Of a stretch of 64,000 bases of DNA, positions 17,375 to 26,583 are shown in pieces. The position numbers and the translations under genes were made by a program. The DNA is from Thalassolituus hydrocarboniclasticus. Its GTDB lineage: Bacteria > Pseudomonadota > Gammaproteobacteria > Pseudomonadales > Oceanobacteraceae. The DNA lies in contig NZ_CP054475.1 in assembly GCF_025345565.1 (NCBI RefSeq), positions 825,501 through 889,500 on the forward strand, written 5' to 3'. The stretch's first letter is position 1; the number at the start of each line of letters is the position of its first letter. Below the pieces are notes generated by a model. That model did no database searches. It had not been told where the DNA came from and saw only the letters and a program-made list of their open reading frames with translations.

Positions 17375-18542
17375 GCTGGATTACCTCCGCAGTGGCGCCG
17401 TTCAGACGCTGAATAAAATCATCAACAATGCTGTTCCAGCTGATGCTGCGCGCATGCAGGCAAGCCTGCTGGCGCAGTCGCCGGAGTAAATTCGGGCTGT
17501 CGAGTAAGGTTTCGGCACAGCGGATATAACTCTGATCATCGCCGAAAGGCGCGAGCATGCCGTTCTGACCGTTGTGGATATGCTCATGCGCGGCGGCATA
17601 GTCGAAGCTGACCACGGCTAAGCCGCTGGCCATGGCTTCGGTAACCACGTTGCCGAAGGTGTCGGTTTTACTCGGAAACAGAAAAACATCGCCGCTGGCG
17701 TAATGGCGGGCGAGGTCTTCACCGCGTTGCATGCCACAGCAGATAACGGCCGGGTAATGTTCACGGATGCCGGCCAGTGCCGGACCATCACCGACCAGCA
17801 CCAGTTTCACCCGCTCATCGGCAGCCAGCAGGCGGCGGTATGTGGCCAGCGCCAGATCCATATTCTTTTCACCGGCAATGCGGCCGACGTACAGCAGCAC
17901 CAGATCGTCTTCGCGTACACCCCATTGTTTGCGCAGTTCAGCACTGCGTTTTTGCGGGCTGAATAACTGGCTGTCTACTCCACGTGCCATCACCCGCACA
18001 TTGTGAAAACCGTGTGCATCCAGTTCATCGCGCTGAATGCGGGTCGGCACCAGAGTGCCGCTGGTACGGTTATGGAAGTAGCGCAGGTAACGGTAAGCCA
18101 GGCCTTCCAGCGCACCGAGGCGGTAGTGCTCAATGTACTGATGAAAATTGGTGTGGAAGCCGCTCAGTACGGTAATGCCACTGGCGCGGGCGGCACTGAC
18201 CGCAGCCCAGCCCATAGGCCCTTCGGTGGCAACATACACCGCCTGCGGGGCAAAACGGTTAATGGCTTTACGGATGCGGCCAATCAGCGGAAAACCAAAA
18301 CGCAGGGCGTTGTAACCGGGAATTGGCAGGCCGGGCAGGGTAATGCTGTGCAGTTTGCCCTGGCTGGCGGACAGGTCGTTGCGGTTCTGACGCGGGCGTA
18401 TCACCTGAACCTCGATACCGCGTGATATCAGCCCTTGAACCAGATGACCGAGCGTATTGGCGACACCGTTGATTTCCGGTGCGAAGGTCTCGGTCACAAT
18501 GGTCACGCGTTGCAGCGTGGAAGAACTCGCGGTCAAAGTCAT
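17328..18542 (-). CDS. GT-B glycosyltransferase (family 4)
   Basis: 404 residues. N-terminal Rossmann lobe begins VTIVTETFAPEINGVANTL, contains FHTNFHQYIEHY; C-terminal lobe has LYVGRIAGEKNMDLAL and the donor-site EX7E region DTFGNVVTEAMASG. Closest in window is the paralogue at 32033-33190, sharing most of these motifs. Relatives include mannosyl- and glucosyl-transferases acting on lipid acceptors. Pho-box-like repeats lie upstream (18591-18619) and a PAP2 gene overlaps its end, which suggests glycolipid synthesis under phosphate limitation. Donor and acceptor unknown. Confidence 0.88.
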   Translation of the reverse strand: MTLTASSSTLQRVTIVTETFAPEINGVANTLGHLVQGLISRGIEVQVIRPRQNRNDLSASQGKLHSITLPGLPIPGYNALRFGFPLIGRIRKAINRFAPQAVYVATEGPMGWAAVSAARASGITVLSGFHTNFHQYIEHYRLGALEGLAYRYLRYFHNRTSGTLVPTRIQRDELDAHGFHNVRVMARGVDSQLFSPQKRSAELRKQWGVREDDLVLLYVGRIAGEKNMDLALATYRRLLAADERVKLVLVGDGPALAGIREHYPAVICCGMQRGEDLARHYASGDVFLFPSKTDTFGNVVTEAMASGLAVVSFDYAAAHEHIHNGQNGMLAPFGDDQSYIRCAETLLDSPNLLRRLRQQACLHARSISWNSIVDDFIQRLNGATAEVIQHGTEQNNTAKSRATV

Positions 18543-18552
18543 AGGTCATCGC

Positions 18553-18575
18553 TGACAGATTGAGTATGACTGTCA
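18553..18575 (-). promoter_or_regulatory. Inverted repeat before the glycosyltransferase start
   Basis: TGACAG and CTGTCA arms separated by 11 bases, ending 11 bases before the ATG at 18542. Could be an operator or small hairpin. Confidence 0.4.
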
Positions 18576-18590
18576 CTTTGCGGGCGCAAT

Positions 18591-18619
18591 GTGACAGTTA
18601 TGTTTCAATCCTGTGACGG
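18591..18619 (-). promoter_or_regulatory. Pho-box-like direct repeats
   Basis: Minus strand reads CCGTCAC-AGGA-TTGAAAC-ATAA-CTGTCAC: three 7-mers at exact 11-bp phasing, the PhoB pattern (CTGTCAT with 4-base AT-rich spacers). Outer units match 6/7 and 7/7; the middle unit is weak. It lies about 50 bp before the glycosyltransferase start. Confidence 0.5.
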
Positions 18620-18697
18620 TCTGGTGAAGTCCGGGCGCCTGAGGCTGTGACGGGAAAATAAGGAGGAAATGACGGCCAGAAACTCTGGCCGCAGAAG

Positions 18698-19726
18698 TCA
18701 GAGGCCGCGTTCTTCGCGGTAGTAAGACGGCGCGTGCTGGGTCCAGCGGCGGAATGCTTTACGGAAGTTGGATGGGTCGCTGTAACCGACCAGCGCCGCG
18801 ATTTCTTCAATCGGCAGGCTGGAGTTACGCAGATATTCGATGGCCATCTCTTTGCGTACTTCATCCAGAATACGCTGATAGGAAGTGCCAACATCCTGCA
18901 GACTGCGGCTCAGGGTACGGGTTGAGGTAGCCAGATGGCTGGCGACCACATCCACCGGCGGAAAGGTGCCGGGGTTACTGAGCAGGATGCGGCGCACCTT
19001 GGCGACGATGCCTTCTTTCGGCCCCATACGCGCGAGAATTTCCTCGCACTGGCTCTCGGCCATCGCAGCTGTGGCGCTGTCGGCCATCGCCAGCGGGGTA
19101 TCGAGCAGCACGCTGTCGATAATAAATTCGGTGCGGGGCTGATCGAACAGTACCGGACAGTTAAACAGACGCTGATATTCGTCGGCATAGCCCGGCATTG
19201 GGTGATTCAGGTGTACTTCACGGGCATCGATATCTTTGCCGGTAAGAAAACGGGCAAGGGTGGCAAAGATGGCAATGAACACATCACACATCAGGCGATA
19301 CATGTGTTCAAACGGAATATGGGATGTCAGGCGTACCGCGGTGGTATCGCCCTGATCGACCACTTCAAAAGTAAACGCCGGGTCAACCAGTGAGTGATAC
19401 TTCAGGCCCAGACGCAACGCACTGCGCAGATCGGCACAGCTGAGAATGGCATAGCCCAGCATACCAAACTGGTTGATATTAATGGCTTTACCCAGATCCA
19501 GGCCCAGCGTTTCTTCAGGATAATCACGCATCAGATTGCCCGCCAGTAACAGCATCTGCTGATAGGTCAGGCGCGCCGACGGGTCGGATAACTGCTCGGG
19601 GCTGATGCCGGTGTTCTGCAGCAGGACATCACTGGTTATCCCTTTTTCTGCGCCGACACGGATCATGGTTGCCGGAATGTTTACCGGAACCAGAGGTTCG
19701 GTCAGGCTCCAAGTACCTCGGATCAT
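18698..19726 (-). CDS. AraC-family transcriptional regulator
   Basis: 342 residues: an N-terminal arabinose-binding-like sensor domain of the OruR/VirS type about 20-205 and a C-terminal AraC HTH about 235-335 (VASHLATSTRTLSRSLQDVG, then IAALVGYSDPSNFRKAFRRW). Regulates nearby or distant catabolic genes in relatives; no obvious target operon adjoins. It is 155 bp upstream of the glycosyltransferase on the same strand. Effector unknown. Confidence 0.9.
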   Translation of the reverse strand: MIRGTWSLTEPLVPVNIPATMIRVGAEKGITSDVLLQNTGISPEQLSDPSARLTYQQMLLLAGNLMRDYPEETLGLDLGKAININQFGMLGYAILSCADLRSALRLGLKYHSLVDPAFTFEVVDQGDTTAVRLTSHIPFEHMYRLMCDVFIAIFATLARFLTGKDIDAREVHLNHPMPGYADEYQRLFNCPVLFDQPRTEFIIDSVLLDTPLAMADSATAAMAESQCEEILARMGPKEGIVAKVRRILLSNPGTFPPVDVVASHLATSTRTLSRSLQDVGTSYQRILDEVRKEMAIEYLRNSSLPIEEIAALVGYSDPSNFRKAFRRWTQHAPSYYREERGL

Positions 19727-19879
19727 GTGAATACCGTTATTGTTATATTGGGCGATAGGATGACAGGCTTTAGCGGTAAATCAAGAGTTATGCACAGCGA
19801 ACAGCGCGGCAATATTCTACTTTGACGGCAGTAAAGTGCTGAATTTCATAGCACTTTTCTGTGCTGCGCAGCAATCCGG

Positions 19880-20755
19880 TCAATGGTTACGGAAGGGAAA
19901 ATGCTGGCGCGTCAGAAAACGGCCAAATTCAGTAATCTGCTGCGTAGAGCGGTTGTTCATCAGATTCAGCAGAATGCGGTTTATTTTGCGGTTATTTTTA
20001 CGCGCAATCAGAAAAACCAGATCACTGCGCCGCCACTCAAATTCAGCCAGCACCACAGGCAACTCAGCGCGGCTGAGCAGATCATGCATTGTGTAGGCGC
20101 TGTCGCGTTGCATCAGCAGCAGCCAGTAATCGTTGCGCAGACGATCCAGCACTTTGGTATTCAGACTTTCCACATTAATCAGTGCATGAATGGAAGCATC
20201 GCGCTGTTTTTGCTGAGCATAGAGCAGGGTCGCTGCAAACAGGCGTGGCTCTTCTTTATTCACCCAGTAATAGCGGCCGTCCCATTCGCGGTAAACCACC
20301 CGGTGAGGTTTGGCGGAATCCGGGAATACATCGTGCAGTGCCTGCTCAAAGTCATCGGCGCTTTCCGGCATGATGTCACTGCAGTTATGTTCGGCATAGG
20401 CGTGCAGATTTGGCCAGTCCTGTTCCTGATGACTGAACTCCACACCATCGATGGCGGTGATCGAGAGGGATCTTTTATACTCTTTTTCGATCAGAAGTTT
20501 TTCCAGAAGATCAATTAATGCCTGCCAGTCGTTCCCCTGAGGCTGCAGAGATTCACGCAGAGACTGAACGACGGCCTGCAGACTGAGCCAGCGATGGCTG
20601 AGGAAGCTGTTGGGATTGATGGTGCCCAGCGGAGCCAGACTGATCTCCCTGGCGGCCTGGGTTGCGTACCAGACAGGGAACAGACGCTGAATAAGATTAT
20701 TGAAAAAACTTTCAATATCGAATGCTTGTGGCGTGGGCTTTCCGGAATTATCCAT
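19880..20755 (-). CDS. Hypothetical protein
   Basis: 291 residues, not recognised. No signal peptide or TM segment. Features: aromatic/basic C-terminus (FLIARKNNRKINRILLNLMNN), and a central segment VVYREWDGRYYWVNKEEPRLFAA that looks like a compact enzyme-like domain. It is divergent from the gene at 20855 and separated by an intergenic palindromic repeat. Codon usage looks ordinary for the window. Confidence 0.6.
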   Translation of the reverse strand: MDNSGKPTPQAFDIESFFNNLIQRLFPVWYATQAAREISLAPLGTINPNSFLSHRWLSLQAVVQSLRESLQPQGNDWQALIDLLEKLLIEKEYKRSLSITAIDGVEFSHQEQDWPNLHAYAEHNCSDIMPESADDFEQALHDVFPDSAKPHRVVYREWDGRYYWVNKEEPRLFAATLLYAQQKQRDASIHALINVESLNTKVLDRLRNDYWLLLMQRDSAYTMHDLLSRAELPVVLAEFEWRRSDLVFLIARKNNRKINRILLNLMNNRSTQQITEFGRFLTRQHFPFRNH

Positions 20756-20793
20756 GGGTCAGATTAAGTCGGTCTATGCTGAATGAAATGAGA

Positions 20794-20818
20794 GCCTGTC
20801 AACACTCATTAAACAGGC
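20794..20818. repeat. Intergenic palindromic repeat, copy 2
   Basis: GCCTGT...ACAGGC arms around CAACACTCATTAA; the reverse complement contains TGTTTAATGAGTGTTGACA, matching copies 1 and 3. Lies between two divergent hypothetical genes. Confidence 0.6.
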
Positions 20819-20854
20819 ACTATTACAAGTAAAGCATGAATGGGAGATATGGCT

Positions 20855-21241
20855 ATGTCCGCCGAACCCTCTGCACCATCACCTCTGCAGGTTCTGGCCC
20901 GGGTAAACCGTGCGCTGGAGGATGCGGGGCTGAGTGAAACCCGCGCACAGCGGGAGCCCTTGCCGCTGTTCAGTGAGCTGCTGAATGACTGGTTTGTTTG
21001 TCAGAACCTGAATGAACAACAGCTGGAATGGAGCGTTGCCCTGCCGTTGTTACTGCATACAATGACGGCCGTTGAGCTGTCTGAATCGATCCGTACGGTG
21101 TTTGAAGAAACCCTGCAGCTATCCCGTGCACACGGTACGCTAAGTGTCTGGACACACCGTGATCTGGAAAACCGCTTCCGCTCATTGCTTAACGATATTG
21201 AGCAGGAGTCCCAGCGCCTGCAGCTGCCTTCCGGCTATTGA
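20855..21241 (+). CDS. Hypothetical protein
   Basis: 128 residues, largely alpha-helical, no signal peptide or TM helix, acidic overall. Not recognised. ATG 20855 is preferred because GGGAG lies nine bases upstream; ATGs at 20840 and 20849 have no spaced site. It stands alone between a divergent hypothetical gene and the flavodoxin gene, which follows after about 80 bp. Confidence 0.55.
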   Translation: MSAEPSAPSPLQVLARVNRALEDAGLSETRAQREPLPLFSELLNDWFVCQNLNEQQLEWSVALPLLLHTMTAVELSESIRTVFEETLQLSRAHGTLSVWTHRDLENRFRSLLNDIEQESQRLQLPSGY

Positions 21242-21323
21242 ATGTCAGCAGCCTGGCCGCCGTGCTGGCGCAGTGTCCCGGCGCTGACGATGGCGTATAA
21301 TCGCCGCTTTTCGCGGAGGTTTT

Positions 21324-21776
21324 ATGTCAGTTATTTATCTTGCTGTTGGCAGTGTAACGGGTACGGCGCTGATTGTTGCCAAAGCGGTAAAGCAGCAGCT
21401 GGAGCAGGCCGGCCATCAGGTTGTTCTGGATGAAAAACCCAGCGTCAGTGCATTAAATGCCAGTCAGTGTGACGCCGTTCTGATCTGCACCTCAACCACC
21501 GGTCGTGGTGATTTACCCGCCGCTATCGCCCCTTTCTATGTCGAACTCGAAGAGCAGTTCCCGCTGCAGAATGGCAAGCCGTTTGGTGTTATCAGTCTCG
21601 GTGACAGTTCTTACGATGCCACCTTCTGTGGTGCCGGTGCTCTGTTCGAAGAACGATTCTTTGAACTGCAGGGCAGTGCACCAGTGCCGCGGGTCACCAT
21701 TGACGCTACCGAAACCGTGACTCCGGATGAAGATGCCCTGTTCTGGCTGAGCGAGTGGATGGAAAAAGCCCTCTGA
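21324..21776 (+). CDS. Flavodoxin / MioC-like FMN protein
   Basis: 150 residues with the flavodoxin fold: GSVTGTALIVAKAVKQQLEQ phosphate-binding loop region (Ser/Thr rich), CTSTTGRGDLP second FMN loop, and FGVISLGDSSYD third loop. The size and TTGRGDLP motif resemble short-chain MioC-type flavodoxins used as electron carriers. Cytoplasmic. GGAGG lies upstream of ATG 21324. No partner reductase gene is adjacent. Confidence 0.88.
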   Translation: MSVIYLAVGSVTGTALIVAKAVKQQLEQAGHQVVLDEKPSVSALNASQCDAVLICTSTTGRGDLPAAIAPFYVELEEQFPLQNGKPFGVISLGDSSYDATFCGAGALFEERFFELQGSAPVPRVTIDATETVTPDEDALFWLSEWMEKAL

Positions 21777-21806
21777 CCGCAAGACTGGCAGAAGGCTGAG
21801 TGTTAC

Positions 21807-22553
21807 TCAGAAACGCACCACCAGTTTCAGCTGAGTCTGGTGGTTGTGATATTCGGTACCTTCCGGCGGACGGGTATCCCAGCGGCTCTGCCATTGCCAT
21901 TTCAGGTCGGTATGAGTGCCCAGGGGTAAAGTGACAGCCAGCTGCCATAACGCGCGCTGGTCTGAAGGCTCGTCGACCGATGGCTGAAAATACAGCGTGC
22001 TCTGCAGCTTGCTGTAAGCCAGTTTCCACTGAATATGGGTATACAGGCTCAGGCGGGTAAGCTGGCTGCTGTTATCTTCGTCGAGCACCCGCTCCCGTAC
22101 TTCCTCATGAAACAAACCAATACCCTGATGCAGGCGGGTCTGTTCATCAAACGCATGCTGGTAACGCATACCGGCGCCGATCAGGGCACGGTGTGCCAGC
22201 GCCGCGAAGGGATCACGTTCGTACTGGGCATAGAACTCTTCCGACCAGGTATCACGACGGTTCAGCACCAGGCGGCTGTGGATAAAGGTATCGTCGTCGG
22301 TGCGTTCACCGTTACTGGATTCGTAGCTGCGGTTGCCCCAGGTGAAAAAGCGCTTGTTGTCATCCTGCCAGTTGCCGTTCAGGCCCAGATTCCACTTCCG
22401 TTTTTCGTTGTTGCCGGATTCCGCGTCAAAACCGACCTCCGCTTTGCCGGACCAGCCCAACAGGTCGTCGCCAGCGCGCTTTTCTTCAACGTTGGTAATC
22501 GCCTGAGCGGTGAAACTGAGCAGGCTTAAAACAGCGAGCAGCGGAAAGCGCAT
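21807..22553 (-). CDS. DUF481 outer-membrane beta-barrel protein
   Basis: 248 residues with signal peptide (cleaved after SFTAQA) and alternating aromatic strands typical of DUF481 barrels (WSGKAEVGFDAESGNNEKRK near the start of the mature part), ending LKLVVRF with the C-terminal Phe recognised by BAM. I set the start at 22553 because AGGAG precedes it and the signal peptide begins there. Role of DUF481 proteins is poorly defined (salt-induced porin-like in some). Convergent with the flavodoxin gene. Confidence 0.82.
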   Translation of the reverse strand: MRFPLLAVLSLLSFTAQAITNVEEKRAGDDLLGWSGKAEVGFDAESGNNEKRKWNLGLNGNWQDDNKRFFTWGNRSYESSNGERTDDDTFIHSRLVLNRRDTWSEEFYAQYERDPFAALAHRALIGAGMRYQHAFDEQTRLHQGIGLFHEEVRERVLDEDNSSQLTRLSLYTHIQWKLAYSKLQSTLYFQPSVDEPSDQRALWQLAVTLPLGTHTDLKWQWQSRWDTRPPEGTEYHNHQTQLKLVVRF

Positions 22554-22635
22554 GTCGGACTCCTGAAATAAAAAGTCGGACATTATAGGGAAGGCAGGAC
22601 TGAACTGCATGTTATGTCTGCCGCAGGTGGTGTTC

Positions 22636-23103
22636 TTACTGCGGCAGACGGGCGGAAGCCAGGTTCTGAATCAGAGTATGCAGGCGGTTAATCTGCTGAC
22701 GCTCAGAGTAGGCTGTGCCGCGCTCACCAAACTGCTGGCGGGCTTCATCGAGAATGGCTACGGTGTCCAGCTCGGCACTGTCATCCAGTTCGGCACGGGC
22801 GGTATTGATCAGGGCAAAGGCGTTGAGGTCACGCCCGGCGATCAGGCCGTACTGTTGCAGGCGGTTCTGAAATTCACCGACTTCTCCAGCGGGCAGCGAG
22901 CGCACATCAAAGTCACTGGCTACCGCGCTGACCATCAGCGCACGCTGGGATGGAGAATACGGATTACTTCTGTTGTCAGTGTCTTTGTCGGCAGAAACTG
23001 CAGGGCTGGTTCCGACTTTACCCGCTGCGACGCTGTCGGTCGGCGTGTGCTCGGGTATCAGAGGGGACTGTTGTTGCAGGTAGCTGCTGAGGGCGTTAAG
23101 CAT
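22636..23103 (-). CDS. Hypothetical protein
   Basis: 155 residues, not recognised. Low-complexity, Ser/Asp-rich N-terminal half (about 1-55) then two amphipathic helical blocks (FQNRLQQYGLIAGRDLNAFALI; QQINRLHTLIQNL, shown in part). No signal peptide. The middle resembles flagellar-linked or periplasmic helper proteins only vaguely, so no function is proposed. Transcribed with its neighbours on the minus strand. Confidence 0.5.
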   Translation of the reverse strand: MLNALSSYLQQQSPLIPEHTPTDSVAAGKVGTSPAVSADKDTDNRSNPYSPSQRALMVSAVASDFDVRSLPAGEVGEFQNRLQQYGLIAGRDLNAFALINTARAELDDSAELDTVAILDEARQQFGERGTAYSERQQINRLHTLIQNLASARLPQ

Positions 23104-23222
23104 AAATCATATTCTCCGGCGTTAAACGGAGAATGCAGAAGCTGTGCCAGCGTGTGTTGCCGCTCGGGGGATTAAAGCCGGCCGCCAGTAATGACGCGGC
23201 CTGGCGCCCGGTAATCCATGAA

Positions 23223-23924
23223 TCAGAAGTGGTAGGTAGCGCTTAAAACAGGGCCGAAAGCGGCAACCTGCCAGTAAGGTGCGTCAGACTTTGCCGTTAC
23301 GGCCTCCAGATTGCCATTACGGTACTGTTCACGGGCAGCCGTCATGGTCTGCGGAGCGGTGTAAATTTTTACTTCGGAGGCGATCATGCCGCTAGCGAAG
23401 GTCATCCAGCCATCTGCGGGACGTTTGTCATCGTAGGCAACGGCCAGTCCGGCCAGACCATTGACCAGGCCTGCCAACACATGGTTCAGCAGACTTTGCT
23501 CGTAAGCTTCGCGTTCGGCGGCGGCATTAAGCCACTGTTCGGCCCGGGCGAGTTTTGCCTGACGGGTGCTGTCATCCGGTTCCGGCATAGCTTTCAGATC
23601 GTCTGCGAAGCGATGGGTCTTCATCGGATTAAGCAGCATATCCGCGGCGCCAAGAAAGCTGGTGGTGAAGCCAACAGCGCGGTCGTATTTATTGTGCTCG
23701 CCTTCGGTCTGGGTGTAGGCAATGCCATTCAGTGCCGCGACGCCACCGAATAAACCGAGCCAGCCTTGCTGCCACAGGCGTGAGTGATCTGAGCTGTTAT
23801 CGAACTGTTGCTGCAGGAATGCGAGTTTGGCCTGATCGTCTGCCTGGGCTGTTGCACAGCTCAATAGCAGCAAAAGTGTCAGGGTCTGCAAAGTGGTTTG
23901 CCGAAAGGTGAGTCTGCTGAGCAT
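23223..23924 (-). CDS. Hypothetical exported protein
   Basis: 233 residues with a clear Sec signal (TLLLLLSCATAQA), so periplasmic or outer-membrane associated; two short glycine-rich hydrophobic stretches (GWLGLFGGVAALNGIAY; VLAGLVNGLAGLAVAY) may dip into the membrane. Ends LSATYHF with terminal Phe, which fits an outer-membrane location. Not recognised. Lies opposite the divergent TetR regulator gene, 200 bp apart, a possible target of it. Confidence 0.6.
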   Translation of the reverse strand: MLSRLTFRQTTLQTLTLLLLLSCATAQADDQAKLAFLQQQFDNSSDHSRLWQQGWLGLFGGVAALNGIAYTQTEGEHNKYDRAVGFTTSFLGAADMLLNPMKTHRFADDLKAMPEPDDSTRQAKLARAEQWLNAAAEREAYEQSLLNHVLAGLVNGLAGLAVAYDDKRPADGWMTFASGMIASEVKIYTAPQTMTAAREQYRNGNLEAVTAKSDAPYWQVAAFGPVLSATYHF

Positions 23925-24126
23925 ACTGAGGTCCTTATTTTATTATTATGGCGCGTATAGAACCTAATTTCTGTACCAAAGTACAGCTTTGCTGCGGACA
24001 AACTCAGCCATCCTAAAGTATGAAATACGCTCAAGTGGTACTCAGGTGCCTATATTTGCCATTTTTCTTTCGTCGGACAATCCGCATAATAATGGCGATA
24101 TCTGTGAAACATTCGGGGAGATGAAC

Positions 24127-24837
24127 ATGGCATTGGTTGCTGAAACGGCAATAAATAAGAGCAAGCCCCTGCAGTACCAGGGACGTAAAGCCAGCCGGGC
24201 CAAAAGTGAACAACGCCGCCGGATTATTCTGGAAGCATCGCTGCGTATTGTTATTAATGAAGGGGTGCGCGGAATCCGCCACCGTGCTGTGGCGAAAGAA
24301 GCCGGTGTTCCACTGGCTGCCACCACGTATTACTTCAAAGATATTCAGGAACTGATTATCGACACCTTCACCCTGTATACGGAGAAGGCGCTGGAAGTGG
24401 TTAACGAATTTACTCACCAGTTTTATCAGCCGATGGCCAGCATGGCCGGCACAGATATCAGCAGTGCGGAAGGTCAGAAGGCGCTGTTGGATTTCATGGT
24501 CGAGCAACTCACTGTGTATATGCAGGAGCAGATCATCGGTCAGCGTGACATGCTGATTGTTGAGCAGGCTTTCCGCTATGAAGCCATTGTGAACGAGAGT
24601 ATCCGTAAGCTGGCCCAGATGCACCGCAAAGCACTGTTTGACAAAGCAGCGGAGTTTTTCCGCAATGTGGCCAACTCTCCGGTGCCGGAAGCGGATGCCG
24701 AAATACTGTTGGGCTTATTCCACTCTCTGGAATACAGCGCCTTACTGAAGAATGAAGAAGAGCCGGATCTGACGGAACTGTCAGCTGTCCTGCGCCGTCA
24801 TTTGTCTTTGCTGTTACCAAGTCTGTTAGCTGGCTGA
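24127..24837 (+). CDS. TetR-family transcriptional regulator
   Basis: 236 residues. N-terminal HTH about 30-80: ILEASLRIVINEGVRGIRHR then AVAKEAGVPLAATTYYFKDI, the TetR DNA-binding pattern. C-terminal ligand/dimer domain all helical. ATG 24127 is chosen since GGGGAG is six bases upstream; ATG 24121 is too close. Divergent from an exported hypothetical gene. The ligand is not evident. Confidence 0.9.
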   Translation: MALVAETAINKSKPLQYQGRKASRAKSEQRRRIILEASLRIVINEGVRGIRHRAVAKEAGVPLAATTYYFKDIQELIIDTFTLYTEKALEVVNEFTHQFYQPMASMAGTDISSAEGQKALLDFMVEQLTVYMQEQIIGQRDMLIVEQAFRYEAIVNESIRKLAQMHRKALFDKAAEFFRNVANSPVPEADAEILLGLFHSLEYSALLKNEEEPDLTELSAVLRRHLSLLLPSLLAG

Positions 24838-24844
24838 GGCCGGA

Positions 24845-24875
24845 GCCCTGCTCAGAAGCAGGGCAAAGCATTTTT
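24845..24875. terminator. Terminator-like hairpin
   Basis: Perfect 8-bp stem GCCCTGCT/AGCAGGGC with CAGA loop, followed by a T-run after six bases. Lies between convergent TetR and zinc-ribbon genes. Confidence 0.75.
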
Positions 24876-25125
24876 ACAGTGCAAAGTGATAGCCGGCCTG
24901 TGCCAGCAACATGCGCATCAGGCGCATTTCTGTGGTGCTGAAAGTACGGACACTGCTGCAGTGCTCACACAGTATTCCGTGCTTGTTTTTCAGTGTTTCG
25001 ATACTGATGTCGGTGTCCTGCTGGCAGTGATCACAGTTAATTGGAATCATCACTTTTTCAGACAAAATCGTACTGACTTCGCCATAGCTGATCTCTGCTT
25101 GCTTCACAGGCAGCGCTTGACTCAT
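24874..25125 (-). CDS. Small zinc-ribbon-like protein
   Basis: 83 residues with CDHC and CEHC pairs (INCDHCQQD and ILCEHCSS) about 24 residues apart, a likely four-Cys zinc site. No signal or TM segment. Not recognised as a named family. AGGGGAACC-type site precedes the ATG (GGGGAA). Bases 25126-25374 hold nothing I can support as a gene. Confidence 0.6.
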   Translation of the reverse strand: MSQALPVKQAEISYGEVSTILSEKVMIPINCDHCQQDTDISIETLKNKHGILCEHCSSVRTFSTTEMRLMRMLLAQAGYHFAL

Positions 25126-25374
25126 AAGGTTCCCCTGTTCATTCGAACCGTTATTCTTAACGACTGTTCTTCAGATTAGCAGCTCGTTGTCTCATGCTTG
25201 TGTCGTATCAGGGAGTTATGGTGAGCATTCGTAAGCCGATTGTGCATCACCACAGGCTTGTCTGATTACAGTGTAGTTTGGCTGTAACATAAATGCACAA
25301 TCTGCACAGCTAACCGTTTCAGATCGTATAACTCTATGATTTTTTAGATGAATTGCTGCAGAGCGCGGCAAGAT

Positions 25375-26505
25375 TCAACGCGTGTTATGTGCTTCATCGG
25401 CCTGCTTTTGTAACATTTCTGTTACAAAAGTGCCAATCGCAAGGGATGCCGTCAGCCCCGGACTTTCGATGCCGAACAAATGTACGGCGGGTGGGCGGTT
25501 ACTGGGGCGGTGGATAACAAAGTCGGCTGCCGTCTCATGCTTTGTATGCAATTTAGGGCGAATACCGGCGTAATCCGGTTGCAGCTGTTGTGCGTTCAGG
25601 CCGGGAAAGTAGCGCTGAATGGCGCTGGCGAAGGCCGGTGCGAGGGCCGGGTCTACACGGTAATCCGCTGCACTGCCCGCGGGCAGATACTCAGTATCGG
25701 GCCCGAAGCGCAGTTGGCCACCAAGATCGAGAGTGGCATGAATGCCGAGACCAGCCAGATTTTTTTCGGGCAGTGGGTAAATCAGGTGGCGGAACGGATT
25801 TTTACCGCTGTAACTGAAGTAATGGCCGCGGCAGAGGTGAAGCGGCGGAATGGCGGTTCTGTCGAGTGCCAGTGATTCAGCCAGAGCCTGAGCCTGTAAA
25901 CCTGCGGCATTAATCAGGGCTGCGCAGTGTATGTCGGTTATATTGTCCTGGCTGGCGACCCTGATCTGCCAGCCATAATCACGCTCGCTGGCAGAGATTA
26001 CCTGTGAGTGCCTGAGCAATAATGCTCCCTGCTGCTCAGCCTGCTGGGCAAGGCGTTCCATATAAATATGACTGTCGATAATGCCCGTGGTAGGCGAGTG
26101 GAGTGCCGCAAAACCGCGCACCTGAGGTTCTGTCTCCAGCAGTTGTTGCTGATCCAGTAGCTGCAGAGGAATACCCAGCTGCCGGCCTTTGTGCAGCAGC
26201 TGCATCAGTTGCGCCTGACCACTTTCAGGGGCAATGATCAGCTTGCCAACGGCCTGATGGGGCACATCAAACCCACTGCAGAACTGATACAGTCGTTGTT
26301 TGCCTTCGATGCACAGGCGCTCTTTCAATGAACCGGGGGCGTAATACAGCCCGGCATGGATAACTTCGCTGTTACGGCTGCTGGTTTCGGCGCCAAAGCG
26401 GTCATTTTTTTCCAGCAGCAGGACAGACCCTTTAACGCTGAGTTCACGGGCACAGGCCAGGCCGATAACGCCGCCGCCGATAATGCAGTAATCGAAGTCT
26501 GTCAT
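25375..26505 (-). CDS. FAD-dependent oxidoreductase, L-2-hydroxyglutarate oxidase-like
   Basis: 376 residues of the DAO/GlpD superfamily. N-terminal FAD motif DYCIIGGGVIGLACARELS with LLEKN acidic end; SSRNSEVIHAGLYY next, a motif shared with L-2-hydroxyglutarate dehydrogenase (LhgO/L2HGDH) and related proteins; C-terminal IRPKL. Reaction inferred: oxidation of L-2-hydroxyglutarate to 2-oxoglutarate with electrons to the respiratory chain. Divergent from the AbgT transporter gene. Family certain, substrate less so. Confidence 0.82.
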   Translation of the reverse strand: MTDFDYCIIGGGVIGLACARELSVKGSVLLLEKNDRFGAETSSRNSEVIHAGLYYAPGSLKERLCIEGKQRLYQFCSGFDVPHQAVGKLIIAPESGQAQLMQLLHKGRQLGIPLQLLDQQQLLETEPQVRGFAALHSPTTGIIDSHIYMERLAQQAEQQGALLLRHSQVISASERDYGWQIRVASQDNITDIHCAALINAAGLQAQALAESLALDRTAIPPLHLCRGHYFSYSGKNPFRHLIYPLPEKNLAGLGIHATLDLGGQLRFGPDTEYLPAGSAADYRVDPALAPAFASAIQRYFPGLNAQQLQPDYAGIRPKLHTKHETAADFVIHRPSNRPPAVHLFGIESPGLTASLAIGTFVTEMLQKQADEAHNTR

Positions 26506-26583
26506 AGGCCAAAAGTCACCCTGCTGTGGTCAGATAAGGCAGAATACAGAATCTGAAGTCAGGCAGAATTGTAAAGGATATCA

